Assembly (NCBI GenBank): GCA_036323355.1 | Contig: AP028876.1 | Coordinates: 2,914,001-2,978,000, forward strand | Reading direction: 5' to 3' | DNA length: 64,000 nt | Origin: Gottschalkiaceae bacterium SANA | GTDB taxonomy: Bacteria > Bacillota > Clostridia > Tissierellales > GPF-1 | Shown here: in pieces, positions 24,899-33,405 of the stretch | How the letters are laid out: each line of letters starts with the position of its first letter | How positions within the stretch are numbered: position 1 is the first letter of the stretch | The notes under the pieces: generated by a model | Database searches by the model: none | Told to the model about the DNA's origin: nothing | What the model saw: only the letters and a program-made list of their open reading frames with translations | Made by a program: the position numbers and the translations under genes

Positions 24899-27308
24899 GT
24901 TCTTCCTCCTCTTTTCCGACATTCACAAAGCCTTTCACATTTCCCCGAATCGTTCCCGTCACATTTGCATCCATATATCCATTTACGTATCCCTGTAGTT
25001 TCCCATTTATTTTCATATTGCCCGACTGACTACTGATCAACCGCTCACGTTTGATTACAAATGCTGTTTTTTCAATAATTGTATCCCCCATCAAAAGTGT
25101 TTGTGGCAGTACACCCAAAACCAGAATCAAAGAAATGATCGTTCCGCGGCCTAGACACACACCAATAGACCCAACGGCATAATTTGATGATAAAAATCCG
25201 ATCAAAATGCCCGCTGATGCAAGTATGGTACCCGAGGTGATAATGGTAGGAAAAGCCTGGTTCAAAGACATGGTCATGGCTTCCTTGATACCCATGCTTT
25301 TCTTTAATTCCATATATCGGCTGGTAATAACGATGGCATAGTCAATGGTTGCACCCATTTGGATTGAGGTCACTACCAAATAACTCAGAAAGAAAATATT
25401 GGTTCCCATAATCGGTGGAAAAGAAAAGTTAATCCATATACTCCCTTGAATTGTTAACACCAAGAGTACAGGCAATCCCGCTGATTTAAAGGTAAATAGC
25501 AGAATAAGCATAACAAAGAGAGCGGACAAAACACTGATCAGAACATTATCAAAAGCAAAAAATGTAGCCAAATCCTGATCACTGGTTGATGCACCTACTA
25601 TATAAGCTTCCTCATAGTACTTATCAATCGTTTCATGAAATTCTTCCAGTACGTCAAAGGTTGCTTCTCCTTCTTCAGGTAAATCCGTAATCAATAATAA
25701 CCGCGTATACTTTTCACTTTCCAATTGATTTTTCCCACGAGACATCTCTTCATACAGGTCATTAATTTCCGTTTCCAAGTCCTCATCGAGAGTCACATAG
25801 CCCTCTTCCTTTTGATCGTAGAGATACATAAACATATCAATCAAAGGAACCGAGTAGTCTTTAAGACCATTAATCAATTTACTATAGGTTTCCTCATGAA
25901 CAGCATATGCACCATAGAGCATTTCTGCCACTTCAATATCCATATCCGTCAATTCAGCAAACTGTCTTGGGGTAAGCTTATCCGCGACCATATAACCATC
26001 TCTTGCTTCCGTATTGGCTAGTCCAACCGTTTCTGTCACCATGTCATAAGACTCTAGCTCTGCAAGTAATTGGGCTTCCTTTTCATAGTCTCCAGAAGGA
26101 ATCACCACAGCCATAATATTATCGTCACCAAATGTAGTTTTAATTTTTTTCTCTGCAAGCAATGTTTTGTTTTGTGCAAAGGTCGTAATGGTGCTATCGC
26201 CAAATACATAATTGGTCTGATTGGACATGTAAAAAGCACCGATCAGAATCACAATAAAAATGGGTGGGATAATGTATCTTGTTTTTCCAACAAAAGCACC
26301 CCAAATAGAGATGTCCGGCACAAAATTCTTATGAACGGTTTTGTCCATCAGACCACTGAAGATCATCAAGAGTCCCGGCATCAGTGTAAAGACCACAAGC
26401 AAACTAAAAACCAAGGCCTTAATCAAAACCATGCCCATGTCAAACCCGACCTCGAATTGCATAAACATCAAGGCCATCAGACTGGAAATCGTGGTTAAAC
26501 TACTCGATGAGATTTCCGGAATTGCCTTTGACAGGGCCTGAATCGCTGCTTCCCTTGCCTCAAAATGCTGTCTCTCTTCTGTAAATCGATGACATAGAAT
26601 AATGGCATAATCAATAGCAAGAGCCAATTGCAAGATGATGGCAATGGAATTTGATATAAAGGAGATCTCTCCATAAATAAAATGCGTACCCATATTTAAC
26701 AGGGCAGCCACACCAAACGTCAATACAAGTACAGGAATTTCCATATACGTTTTTGATGTAAAAAGCAGGACCCCAAGTATAATAAATACGGCAATAACCA
26801 AAACCGTTTTTATTTCCTTTTCCAAATCTGCAGCCATGTCTTCAGTGATTTCACTATGAACATAGGTATCATAATCCTCCAGCAATGCACTCACCTGATC
26901 CATTGCTTCTACGGTTTCTTGATCCTTTTTTTCCTTATCAAAGGTAATCGAGAACAAAGCTGACGCCGCTTTAAAATGTTCTGCACTACCATCAAAGCTA
27001 ATGCTATTCACACCAGGAATCATTAGAATTTGTTCTTCTAATTGCTCTGCCTTTTCATAGGTGATATTGCTGACCATAACACTTGCCATGCCATAGGTCG
27101 TAAACTCATCTTCCGAAATATTCAAACCTTGTCTCGTTTCTGTATCTTCCGAAAGATATTTTGTTATATCATCATTAACATCGACCCATGACCGGGTAAA
27201 AAGGCAAAAAATACAGGCAATCATATAAATAAGAATAAATCCTGTTCTTTTGTCCACAATAATTGTGGATAACTTTTCTATAAATCCAACTTCTTCTTTC
27301 TTTTCCAT
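24885..27308 (-). CDS. MMPL/RND-family transporter with bactofilin-like tail
   Basis: An 807-aa polytopic membrane protein with the two-fold RND/MMPL layout: about 12 helices, large extracytoplasmic loops after helices 1 and 7, and the MMPL proton-relay motif twice (LALAIDYAIILCHRF and MGATIDYAIVITSRY). The sequence after the last helix is unusual: the final 43 residues (about 765-807) carry a short-period pattern INGKLQGYVNG, VTGTIRGNVKGFVNVG, like the repeats of bactofilin/polymer-forming beta-helices, ending in an acidic stretch. AAGGAG precedes the ATG. It is the first gene of a two-gene operon with the GLUG protein and is divergent from a TetR gene. Substrate unknown; MMPL proteins export lipids, peptides or drugs. 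Confidence 0.85.
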   Translation of the reverse strand: MEKKEEVGFIEKLSTIIVDKRTGFILIYMIACIFCLFTRSWVDVNDDITKYLSEDTETRQGLNISEDEFTTYGMASVMVSNITYEKAEQLEEQILMIPGVNSISFDGSAEHFKAASALFSITFDKEKKDQETVEAMDQVSALLEDYDTYVHSEITEDMAADLEKEIKTVLVIAVFIILGVLLFTSKTYMEIPVLVLTFGVAALLNMGTHFIYGEISFISNSIAIILQLALAIDYAIILCHRFTEERQHFEAREAAIQALSKAIPEISSSSLTTISSLMALMFMQFEVGFDMGMVLIKALVFSLLVVFTLMPGLLMIFSGLMDKTVHKNFVPDISIWGAFVGKTRYIIPPIFIVILIGAFYMSNQTNYVFGDSTITTFAQNKTLLAEKKIKTTFGDDNIMAVVIPSGDYEKEAQLLAELESYDMVTETVGLANTEARDGYMVADKLTPRQFAELTDMDIEVAEMLYGAYAVHEETYSKLINGLKDYSVPLIDMFMYLYDQKEEGYVTLDEDLETEINDLYEEMSRGKNQLESEKYTRLLLITDLPEEGEATFDVLEEFHETIDKYYEEAYIVGASTSDQDLATFFAFDNVLISVLSALFVMLILLFTFKSAGLPVLLVLTIQGSIWINFSFPPIMGTNIFFLSYLVVTSIQMGATIDYAIVITSRYMELKKSMGIKEAMTMSLNQAFPTIITSGTILASAGILIGFLSSNYAVGSIGVCLGRGTIISLILVLGVLPQTLLMGDTIIEKTAFVIKRERLISSQSGNMKINGKLQGYVNGYMDANVTGTIRGNVKGFVNVGKEEEEHEEK

Positions 27309-27379
27309 CGCTTGCTCCTTGTTTCGTTTCTAGGTGATTACATTCCTTAAATTATATGCTTATCTTCATTTTTAACCAT

Positions 27380-27433
27380 AGACACATTAGAAAATTTGTC
27401 AAAAATACAGACAGATCTGAAAAATTGTCTAAA
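27380..27433. promoter_or_regulatory. Tandem TetR-type operators between the MMPL and tetR genes
   Basis: Two imperfect copies 29 bp apart with consensus AGACAnATnnGAAAAwTTGTC. The first runs from 27380 to 27404 and the second from 27409 to 27433. Each has outward inverted halves (GACA / TGTC). The second copy covers the -35 box of the tetR promoter, which suggests autoregulation. Confidence 0.55.
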
Positions 27434-27453
27434 AACTAGCCTTATGGTATAAT
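27425..27453 (+). promoter_or_regulatory. tetR promoter
   Basis: TTGTCT at 27425-27430, a 17-base spacer, TATAAT at 27448-27453, 45 bases before the start codon. Confidence 0.65.
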
Positions 27454-27497
27454 TTGACGTACGCAAAAAAACGAAATTTTTCTTATAGGAGGCTTGT

Positions 27498-28037
27498 ATG
27501 AAAGGTGATATAACAAAAGACATGCTCTGTGCATCGTTAAAGAAAAGCCTTGCACATAAGACGCTTGATAAGATCAGTATTAAAGAAATTACAGACGACT
27601 GCGGATTAAACCGACAAACTTTTTATTACCATTTCGAAAATATTTACCAATTGATGGACAGACTATTAAAAAATGAGGCCGTTTCAATATTTCTTGATCA
27701 AGGTATGGATTTGAATTGGCAAGATGGCTTGACATTGCTTTTTGACTACCTAACGGCTAACCGAGAAATGTGTTTAAACGCGTTGACTTCAGTTGGAAAT
27801 CAATATGTTTACCGATTCTTCTATGATGAATTGTATGCCATTATTAAAAATAACTTAGAAAAAACAAAAGAAGGCCACGGCCTTAATGAGAAAGAAAAAG
27901 AACAACTAGCCAAGTACACCGTCATTTCATGGGGCTCTTATATCGTTGCCTGGATGATGGGAATTGTGAAAGAGACACCAGAAGAGATCACAGACTTTTT
28001 AATTGGTCGAATCGGACACGATCATGCAAGAGGATGA
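27498..28037 (+). CDS. TetR/AcrR-family regulator
   Basis: A 179-aa regulator. The N-terminal helix-turn-helix covers about residues 8-50 (KISIKEITDDCGLNRQTFYYHFENIYQLMDRLL), typical of the DhaS-type TetR branch. The C-terminal half is a helical effector/dimer domain (YDELYAIIKNNLE, GSYIVAWMMGIVKETPEEI). AGGAGG lies 8 bases before the ATG. It is transcribed away from the MMPL-GLUG operon, and the shared intergenic region contains tandem operator-like repeats, so it probably represses both itself and the operon. The inducing ligand is unknown. Confidence 0.88.
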   Translation: MKGDITKDMLCASLKKSLAHKTLDKISIKEITDDCGLNRQTFYYHFENIYQLMDRLLKNEAVSIFLDQGMDLNWQDGLTLLFDYLTANREMCLNALTSVGNQYVYRFFYDELYAIIKNNLEKTKEGHGLNEKEKEQLAKYTVISWGSYIVAWMMGIVKETPEEITDFLIGRIGHDHARG

Positions 28038-28043
28038 AGCTTT

Positions 28044-28074
28044 AAAAAGCCTGCCAATCATTTGGCAGGCTTTC
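28044..28074 (+). terminator. Rho-independent terminator after tetR
   Basis: A perfect 12-bp stem AAAGCCTGCCAA / TTGGCAGGCTTT with a TCAT loop, 9 bases after the stop. Confidence 0.85.
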
Positions 28075-28144
28075 AATCTATCTATATCCACTTTCCACAA
28101 CACACCAATTCGAGCAGCCATTTATCCACAATCCATCCTCATCT

Positions 28145-28189
28145 ATATATAGCTGTCTTATATATAGCTGTCTTATATATAGCTGTCTT
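28145..28189. repeat. Three perfect tandem copies of a 15-bp repeat
   Basis: ATATATAGCTGTCTT occurs three times in direct succession at 28145-28159, 28160-28174 and 28175-28189, ending two bases before the GNAT stop codon. The unit length is a multiple of three but the array is outside the gene. Confidence 0.95.
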
Positions 28190-28191
28190 AT

Positions 28192-28896
28192 CTATGGCAT
28201 CACGAATGCAACTGATTTACCCGCAATTTGTTTTTCAATATAATCGGTTGCCCGATCCAGTCGATCACTCGTCTTTCCCCCACCATATTCATACAGAAAA
28301 TAGGCTCCTAGCCCGTCCAATAATGCATCCCATTGAAGATTCTTTTCAGTACGTACCCAAAGATTATTATAGACAATAACATCTCCGAATTCATTCTCAT
28401 CACCAAGACCTGGGTTGGCATAATCAATATCTACTTTCCGAAATCCCATCAACTGCCAGAATTTCTCACGCTCTACACAGGTAACACCGCAGAATACCTC
28501 TTCCTCTTCAATTTCTTCCTTCGATAACCCCTTTTGATCCAACACCTCACAAAACCAACACTCATCCGGATAATGCGACAGTAAAGCTTCAATCACAGCT
28601 CTCCCCAAGCCTCGTTTTCGATAGCTTTGATTCGTAAAGGCATACACAATACCATGATACACACGCCCATCTACCCAAAGACGAACAGAAACAGTCCCAC
28701 TCACAAGTCTTCCCTTCTCTTTGGTATAAGCAAAATAGAATTGCGCCTGATCATCGACTGATGATAAAATTTCAAGAAACTCCTCTTTGGTGTCCTTATC
28801 GCTTTCCAATCGAATAGCAGCGTTATAGCCTTCAAACATTTCTTGTATCAATTGATCATCTGCCTCTTTTGCATTCACTATCCTTACTGAATCCAT
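28192..28896 (-). CDS. GNAT-family N-acetyltransferase
   Basis: A 234-aa acetyltransferase. The acetyl-CoA motif A is QSYRKRGLGRAVIEALL at about residues 91-107 (Q-x-x-x-x-G-x-G), preceded by the strand YHGIVYAFT. FWQLMGFRKVD is the usual motif-B region. The first 90 residues form an atypically long N-terminal part with FYFAYTKEKGRLVSGTVSVRL. GAGAGG precedes the ATG. The acceptor substrate is unknown. It stands alone between the tetR terminator and an MFS gene on the other strand. Confidence 0.8.
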   Translation of the reverse strand: MDSVRIVNAKEADDQLIQEMFEGYNAAIRLESDKDTKEEFLEILSSVDDQAQFYFAYTKEKGRLVSGTVSVRLWVDGRVYHGIVYAFTNQSYRKRGLGRAVIEALLSHYPDECWFCEVLDQKGLSKEEIEEEEVFCGVTCVEREKFWQLMGFRKVDIDYANPGLGDENEFGDVIVYNNLWVRTEKNLQWDALLDGLGAYFLYEYGGGKTSDRLDRATDYIEKQIAGKSVAFVMP

Positions 28897-29254
28897 ATTT
28901 TCACCTCTCTTTCACCCTTATCTAGCAAGTTGCGAATTCTTCATCCCAATTATTAGCTCGTTTTCTTGCAACTCTTATTTGATATTCTATTCTACTTCCA
29001 TTATATGGGCTCCAAACCGTCTGTACAATCCTCTTTTCCCCTACCGCAAGCTGAAATCCCAATGCGCCCATTTTTCCACTAAACCTTCCATAAAGCAAAT
29101 GCATCACTTATTTATTTACCTTAATTCTGTTTCCTATTATAAAATTCAACTCAATACAAAATGCTCATTATTCGATATTAAATCACTATATATTGACATT
29201 TATTCATTATAGAGATATTGTGAAAAGGAAGTAGATACAGAAAGGGTGAGAACA
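28897..29254. other. Intergenic region between divergent GNAT and MFS genes
   Basis: A 358-base AT-rich gap. It contains the MFS promoter near its right end; I see no convincing gene. A 61-codon minus-strand frame at 28922-29107 has no ribosome site and was not accepted. Confidence 0.6.
29193..29221 (+). promoter_or_regulatory. Promoter of the MFS transporter gene
   Basis: A consensus TTGACA at 29193-29198, a 17-base spacer and TATTGT at 29216-29221, 33 bases before the start codon. Confidence 0.65.
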
Positions 29255-30523
29255 ATGATGAGTGCTAGAAGAAAAAAAATACAATCCAAACACTATGTTT
29301 TCCTCTTATGCTGGCTAGTTTATGCTTTCGCTTATTTTGCTCGCGTAAACATTTCAATTATCTTGCCTGAATTGCAACATGTTTTTGGTTGGAGCACAAG
29401 TCAAATCGGTTTGATCGGTAGTGGGTTTTTTTGGGTTTATGGCATTGGTCATTTGATCAATGGCTACATTGGCGACAAGGTTTCAGGCAAATGGTATATA
29501 TTTATTGGCGCCTTCCTCATCGCAATATCCAACCTTTTGGCTGGCTTTGCTAAAAGCCTCCCCTTGCTCGTGATCATCTGGGCTGTTCACGGATTTTTCC
29601 AATCCATGATATGGGGACCCATGATCCGAATCCTAAGCAATTGGTATGAAGAAAGCTCTCGGGGAAAAGTAGCGACTGCCATATCAACATCAATGGTTGC
29701 TGGCTATTTTCTAGCTTGGGGATTAATCGGATCCATCATGTCTAGCTGGGGATGGAAATTTGGTTTTTGGATACCTGGATTCACCATATTGCTCTACTCT
29801 TTTTTATGGTTAAGTGGCATTTGCGATTCACCGAATCAACAAAGAACATTCACACCTCATTCCCTGCAAGCAGAAAGTAATGCACATGCAATTTCCTTGC
29901 GCAAATTAATGAAAAAAAACAATCTTCACTATATTATCCTCGCATGTGTTTCAAAAGGGATTGTCAAAGAAGGTATCACCCTATGGGGACCCCTTTTAAT
30001 CATGGAAAAACAAGGCATGAAAATAGGATCAAGCTACCTTTTAATCCTCATGATCCCAGTGATGAACCTAATCGGCATCCTCTTAACCGGTTGGTTGGCG
30101 AATAAACTCAACAACAATGATTCCTTGATTATCTCTATCTCCTTTGCCACAGCAGGCTTGGCTTGTTGCGGTTTACTATTTTTCGACCATAACAGTGTGC
30201 TCCTCAGTGTAATCCTCTTAGGCATCGCCTCTGCGATGCTACATGGTGCAAATACGATCCTTATGGGTTCAATTCCTATGAAATTCAAAAAATACAACCG
30301 TACCTCAGCCATAGCAGGTATTCTTGATTCCATTTCATATATAGCAGCAGGCATTTCAATCACCATCTCTGGTGTCCTCATCGACCAAAATGGTTGGAAT
30401 GGCGTCTTGTTGTTCTGGCTTATCGCTCTTTCTGGCGGCATTTACGCAATGGTTAAATACAATCAAGCTGAAAAAAAATCAGCTCTTCTGATCCCTGCCA
30501 TTAAACCAAATCCTAGCCTATAA
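29255..30523 (+). CDS. MFS transporter, organophosphate or organic-anion type
   Basis: A 422-aa, 12-helix major facilitator protein. Helix 1 has LVYAFAYFARVNISIILPEL, the Arg-containing start shared by the OPA (GlpT/UhpT) and anion:cation symporter branches. GSGFFWVYGIGHLINGYIGDKVSGK holds the loop 2-3 MFS motif, and FQSMIWGPMIRIL resembles helix 4 of this group. The start is placed at ATG 29255 (or 29258) with AAAGGGTGA upstream; the GTG at 29246 is too close to the ribosome site. It is convergent with a PHP phosphoesterase gene and one gene away from an RpiR regulator, which suggests import of a phosphorylated or anionic sugar compound. Confidence 0.8.
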   Translation: MMSARRKKIQSKHYVFLLCWLVYAFAYFARVNISIILPELQHVFGWSTSQIGLIGSGFFWVYGIGHLINGYIGDKVSGKWYIFIGAFLIAISNLLAGFAKSLPLLVIIWAVHGFFQSMIWGPMIRILSNWYEESSRGKVATAISTSMVAGYFLAWGLIGSIMSSWGWKFGFWIPGFTILLYSFLWLSGICDSPNQQRTFTPHSLQAESNAHAISLRKLMKKNNLHYIILACVSKGIVKEGITLWGPLLIMEKQGMKIGSSYLLILMIPVMNLIGILLTGWLANKLNNNDSLIISISFATAGLACCGLLFFDHNSVLLSVILLGIASAMLHGANTILMGSIPMKFKKYNRTSAIAGILDSISYIAAGISITISGVLIDQNGWNGVLLFWLIALSGGIYAMVKYNQAEKKSALLIPAIKPNPSL

Positions 30524-30528
30524 ATAAA

Positions 30529-30561
30529 AGCGAACACCCCGGTTGCTTTCAGGTGTTCGCT
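30529..30561. terminator. Bidirectional terminator between MFS and PHP genes
   Basis: A perfect 10-bp stem AGCGAACACC / GGTGTTCGCT with a 13-base loop; T-rich sequence follows on both strands. It lies between convergent genes. Confidence 0.8.
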
Positions 30562-30572
30562 CTTTACTCTCT

Positions 30573-31511
30573 TTATTTTAAAAGCAAAGGATTGGTCCAT
30601 GCTTTTTTGCCATTCTCATCTATACAAATGATTCTGACAAGTTCTTCTCCCCCTCTTAATTCATACTCCGCCTCTGTAAGCAAGGTCTCATCCGCATGAA
30701 CTGAATACCCTCTCCGCGGATAACACTTAAAGATAATTGTTTTGCACCCTTGGCAAGTTACATAGATCTTCCCATTCCTGATCCCATAATTGTGGATGAC
30801 CGGTCCGGATGATGAATAAAATTTTCCGCTTTTTAATGCGTCAAAAACACTTTCTCTTCTTAGTTCATCCGCCTCAACCATGATCCAGCCACCAAAACTG
30901 TCCCACATGGTAATCCCTGGATTGTATCGATGTGAGTTATGATTGTCATCCGTCGCAATTGCATTGATGATCCTTTGATTCCATAACAAGTTTTCCCAAT
31001 AAACCTCACTATTGCCCACACCCGTTCCGCAGTCGCAATTTTGATTATACACTTCTAAAAAATCATACCCTTGTAGATTCAGAACATTTGACATAAGCGA
31101 GCATGACCAATATGGATGATTAAGTCCAACCAGATTGCCTCTGCCTTTCATTTCATCAATCACCGTTTGAACATCTGAAAGGTCCTTGAATTTTGGCACT
31201 GGAATTCGTTCATCATGGGCATATAAACGGTCATCTCTTGGATCTCCAATTCCAAGGAGATGAAAGGTTTCATACGCATCCGGCGTAATACTCCTCTCAA
31301 TACCGGGCAAAACAATAAAGTCCTCTCGATCAAAGACTTTTGTATTCGTATACAGTTCGTGATCGGTAAAAGCTAAAATCGAATAGCCTTGTTCTCGATA
31401 GGCTTTCACCATCTCCTCTCGATTCAACAATCCATCGGATCTTGTTGAATGAGAATGAAGATTTGCCTTATACTTTCTCTTATTTTCATCAAAGAAATTA
31501 TAATTGTCCAT
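30573..31511 (-). CDS. PHP-domain phosphoesterase
   Basis: A 312-aa protein of the PHP (polymerase and histidinol phosphatase) metal-dependent family. Motif 1 is ANLHSHSTRSDG near residue 17, then AFTDHELY, LPGIERS, LVGLNHPYW and ATDDNHN near 190 as the later metal ligands. Relatives hydrolyse phosphomonoesters or cyclic phosphodiesters. ATG 31511 is selected because AAAGGAG lies 6 bases upstream. It is convergent with the organophosphate-type transporter and divergent from the RpiR gene, so it may dephosphorylate the imported compound; this is inference. Confidence 0.8.
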   Translation of the reverse strand: MDNYNFFDENKRKYKANLHSHSTRSDGLLNREEMVKAYREQGYSILAFTDHELYTNTKVFDREDFIVLPGIERSITPDAYETFHLLGIGDPRDDRLYAHDERIPVPKFKDLSDVQTVIDEMKGRGNLVGLNHPYWSCSLMSNVLNLQGYDFLEVYNQNCDCGTGVGNSEVYWENLLWNQRIINAIATDDNHNSHRYNPGITMWDSFGGWIMVEADELRRESVFDALKSGKFYSSSGPVIHNYGIRNGKIYVTCQGCKTIIFKCYPRRGYSVHADETLLTEAEYELRGGEELVRIICIDENGKKAWTNPLLLK

Positions 31512-31646
31512 CTTTCGCTCCTTTCGACTGTCAGCCAACTCATGACTATTTATGAAAATTTATTCCATCTGCCTGATTCTAGTCTATCCAGAGAATACAA
31601 CTTGATACTACTATATGAGGGAATGATTTTCAATAAGCTTTCATGA

Positions 31647-31668
31647 TATAATGAATATAAATCATTAT
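31647..31668 (+). promoter_or_regulatory. rpiR-like promoter -10 box inside an inverted repeat
   Basis: TATAAT at 31647-31652 overlaps the left arm of ATAATGA-N7-TCATTAT (31648-31668). The -35 box is weak (GATTTT region). The repeat is a reasonable operator for the adjacent RpiR protein. Confidence 0.45.
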
Positions 31669-31696
31669 GCTTTTGTGAAAGAACAAGGAGGACTCT

Positions 31697-32551
31697 ATGC
31701 TGCAACATCAGAACCCCTATCTGCTTGTAAAGAGCTTATATCCCAACATGCATCGCGTTGAAAAGAAAATTGCCGACTTTATCCTCGACAACAAAAATGA
31801 CGTAACCGCTATGACCATCGCAAAAATTGCCAAGCACTGCGAGATCGCTGAATCCAGTGTTGTGCGATTTAGCAAAACCCTCGGCTATTCTGGATTTAGT
31901 GAATTGAAACTAAACCTAGCCAGTCACTCCTCTCATTTGGACACAAAAATATTTGAAAATATTGATTCTAACGATAGCACTGCTTCCATCATCAACAAGG
32001 TGTTTGCGGTAAATATTTCAACCTTGCAAAATACCTTGAATATTTTAAACTATAAGAGTATCGATCAAGCGATCAAGGCAATTGACCAATCCAACAAAAT
32101 TGTTTTCTTTGGAATTGGTACCTCAGCCCCCCTCGCAAATGACTTTTATTATCGATTTATGCGAATCGGCTTGCCCGCGCATGTCGCAACGGACCCACAC
32201 ATCGGCATTCTCTCTGCTAGTATGCTGGATGAACATTCCGTTGCAATTGTCATTTCCCATAAAGGCAGATCCATCGAAACAATTAAAAATATTCGCATGG
32301 CCAAAGAGAAAAAAGCAACCACCATTTGTATCACCAGTTTCTTAAACAGTCCAATGACCGACTATGCCGACATTGTACTCTGTGCCTCTTCCACCGAAAC
32401 GGAAATTTTAGGTGAAGCGATTTCCTCAAGAATTGCCCATATTGCAATCTTAGACTGCATCTATTCAGGGATTGCCTTAAAGAGAAAAGACACAAGTCTT
32501 CCACATATACAAAACATGCAAGAGATTATGGAACAGCATCGTATCAAATAA
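31697..32551 (+). CDS. MurR/RpiR-family transcriptional regulator
   Basis: A 284-aa regulator. Residues about 1-77 form the RpiR winged helix (IADFILDNKNDVTAMTIAKIAKHCEIAESSVVRFSKTLGYSGFSELK). Residues about 120-260 form a SIS sugar-phosphate isomerase-like domain (IVFFGIGTSAPLANDFYYRF, VVISHKGRSIETI). AAGGAGG precedes the ATG. It is divergent from the PHP gene. The family senses phosphorylated sugars, which fits the transporter and phosphoesterase next to it. Confidence 0.9.
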   Translation: MLQHQNPYLLVKSLYPNMHRVEKKIADFILDNKNDVTAMTIAKIAKHCEIAESSVVRFSKTLGYSGFSELKLNLASHSSHLDTKIFENIDSNDSTASIINKVFAVNISTLQNTLNILNYKSIDQAIKAIDQSNKIVFFGIGTSAPLANDFYYRFMRIGLPAHVATDPHIGILSASMLDEHSVAIVISHKGRSIETIKNIRMAKEKKATTICITSFLNSPMTDYADIVLCASSTETEILGEAISSRIAHIAILDCIYSGIALKRKDTSLPHIQNMQEIMEQHRIK

Positions 32552-32602
32552 TTGCTTCTCCACTTCCGTGATTTCACCATGCATCACAATTCGTTCTAAA
32601 AA

Positions 32603-32638
32603 GAAACCGTGTAGTCATCACATGACCACACGGTTTTG
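32603..32638. terminator. Bidirectional terminator between rpiR-like gene and alpha/beta hydrolase
   Basis: A 15-bp stem (AAACCGTGTAGTCAT / ATGACCACACGGTTT, one wobble) with a CAC loop; TTTT-type tracts on both sides. Confidence 0.75.
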
Positions 32639-32702
32639 CTATGCTAAAATCATAACATCCTCTTTGCACTTCTACAGACTTCAATCGATTCTGAATGAAC
32701 GA

Positions 32703-33386
32703 TCATTTCAGTATTTCCATTCTCTCAACAAGATCTTCAATCACTTGATCACTCATATACGCCATCACTTTATGGGGTGAACCCTTTACAACCACTTGGT
32801 CAACTTTGGCTAGAGGACCTGACCGCTTATACAAGTCAACCACTTCATCTGGAATCACTTGATCAAACTCAGCCGTAACCAGCAACATACTTCCACAATA
32901 CTTATCTAAGATCTCCCACGCATCGCTGTCTCGATAACTTTTTTCCCGTCGTATACAAGCAGAAAACCCTTCATTAAATGGTAAATCATAAGCCCTTCGA
33001 TCATAGGCTGCTGGTACAATCAAAACCAGTAAGCGCACATCAAATTCCTCCAAGAGTCGAACGGCCGTATACCCACTCATACTTGCAGCAACAATTACAA
33101 GAGGCTGATCCTTTGCCCTACAAGTCCGAATCACTTCAGCAGCCATTTCCGTACGCTCTCGCAGGGAAGAATGAGTCAATTCCCCTCCAGTTTCACCATG
33201 ACCAACAAAATCAAATGCGCATGAAGAAACGCCCTTCATAAAAAGGCGTTCTCGTAGTCGATCAAATCTAAATCGATCCGATGTACCCGCTCCATGTAAA
33301 CAGAACAGCTCGCATTGATCACTTTTACTCATCATATCCCCTAAAAGACGATTTTGTTGAAAGGGTACAACAATTTTCTTTTTCAT
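32703..33386 (-). CDS. Alpha/beta hydrolase
   Basis: A 227-aa serine hydrolase-like protein. It has FCLHGAGTSDRFRFD at the N-terminus (oxyanion region), AFDFVGHGETGG, the nucleophile elbow AASMSGYTA, Asp in VTAEFDQVIPDE and His in GSPHKVM. The substrate is unknown. Two adjacent ATG codons exist at 33389 and 33386; the second is better spaced from GAGG. The start lies about 20 bases after the TauE stop, so it is probably the last gene of the D-cysteine-type operon or of a TauE-hydrolase pair. Confidence 0.75.
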   Translation of the reverse strand: MKKKIVVPFQQNRLLGDMMSKSDQCELFCLHGAGTSDRFRFDRLRERLFMKGVSSCAFDFVGHGETGGELTHSSLRERTEMAAEVIRTCRAKDQPLVIVAASMSGYTAVRLLEEFDVRLLVLIVPAAYDRRAYDLPFNEGFSACIRREKSYRDSDAWEILDKYCGSMLLVTAEFDQVIPDEVVDLYKRSGPLAKVDQVVVKGSPHKVMAYMSDQVIEDLVERMEILK

Positions 33387-33405
33387 CATCTTCCTCGACT
33401 TTCCA

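Noticed and set aside
28062-28379. 105-codon plus-strand frame with repeated IAVLY
   Set aside because: It is created by the 15-bp tandem repeat and overlaps the GNAT gene; no ribosome site at its start.
28922-29107. 61-codon minus-strand frame
   Set aside because: No ribosome site, no recognisable motif, lies in a divergent promoter region.
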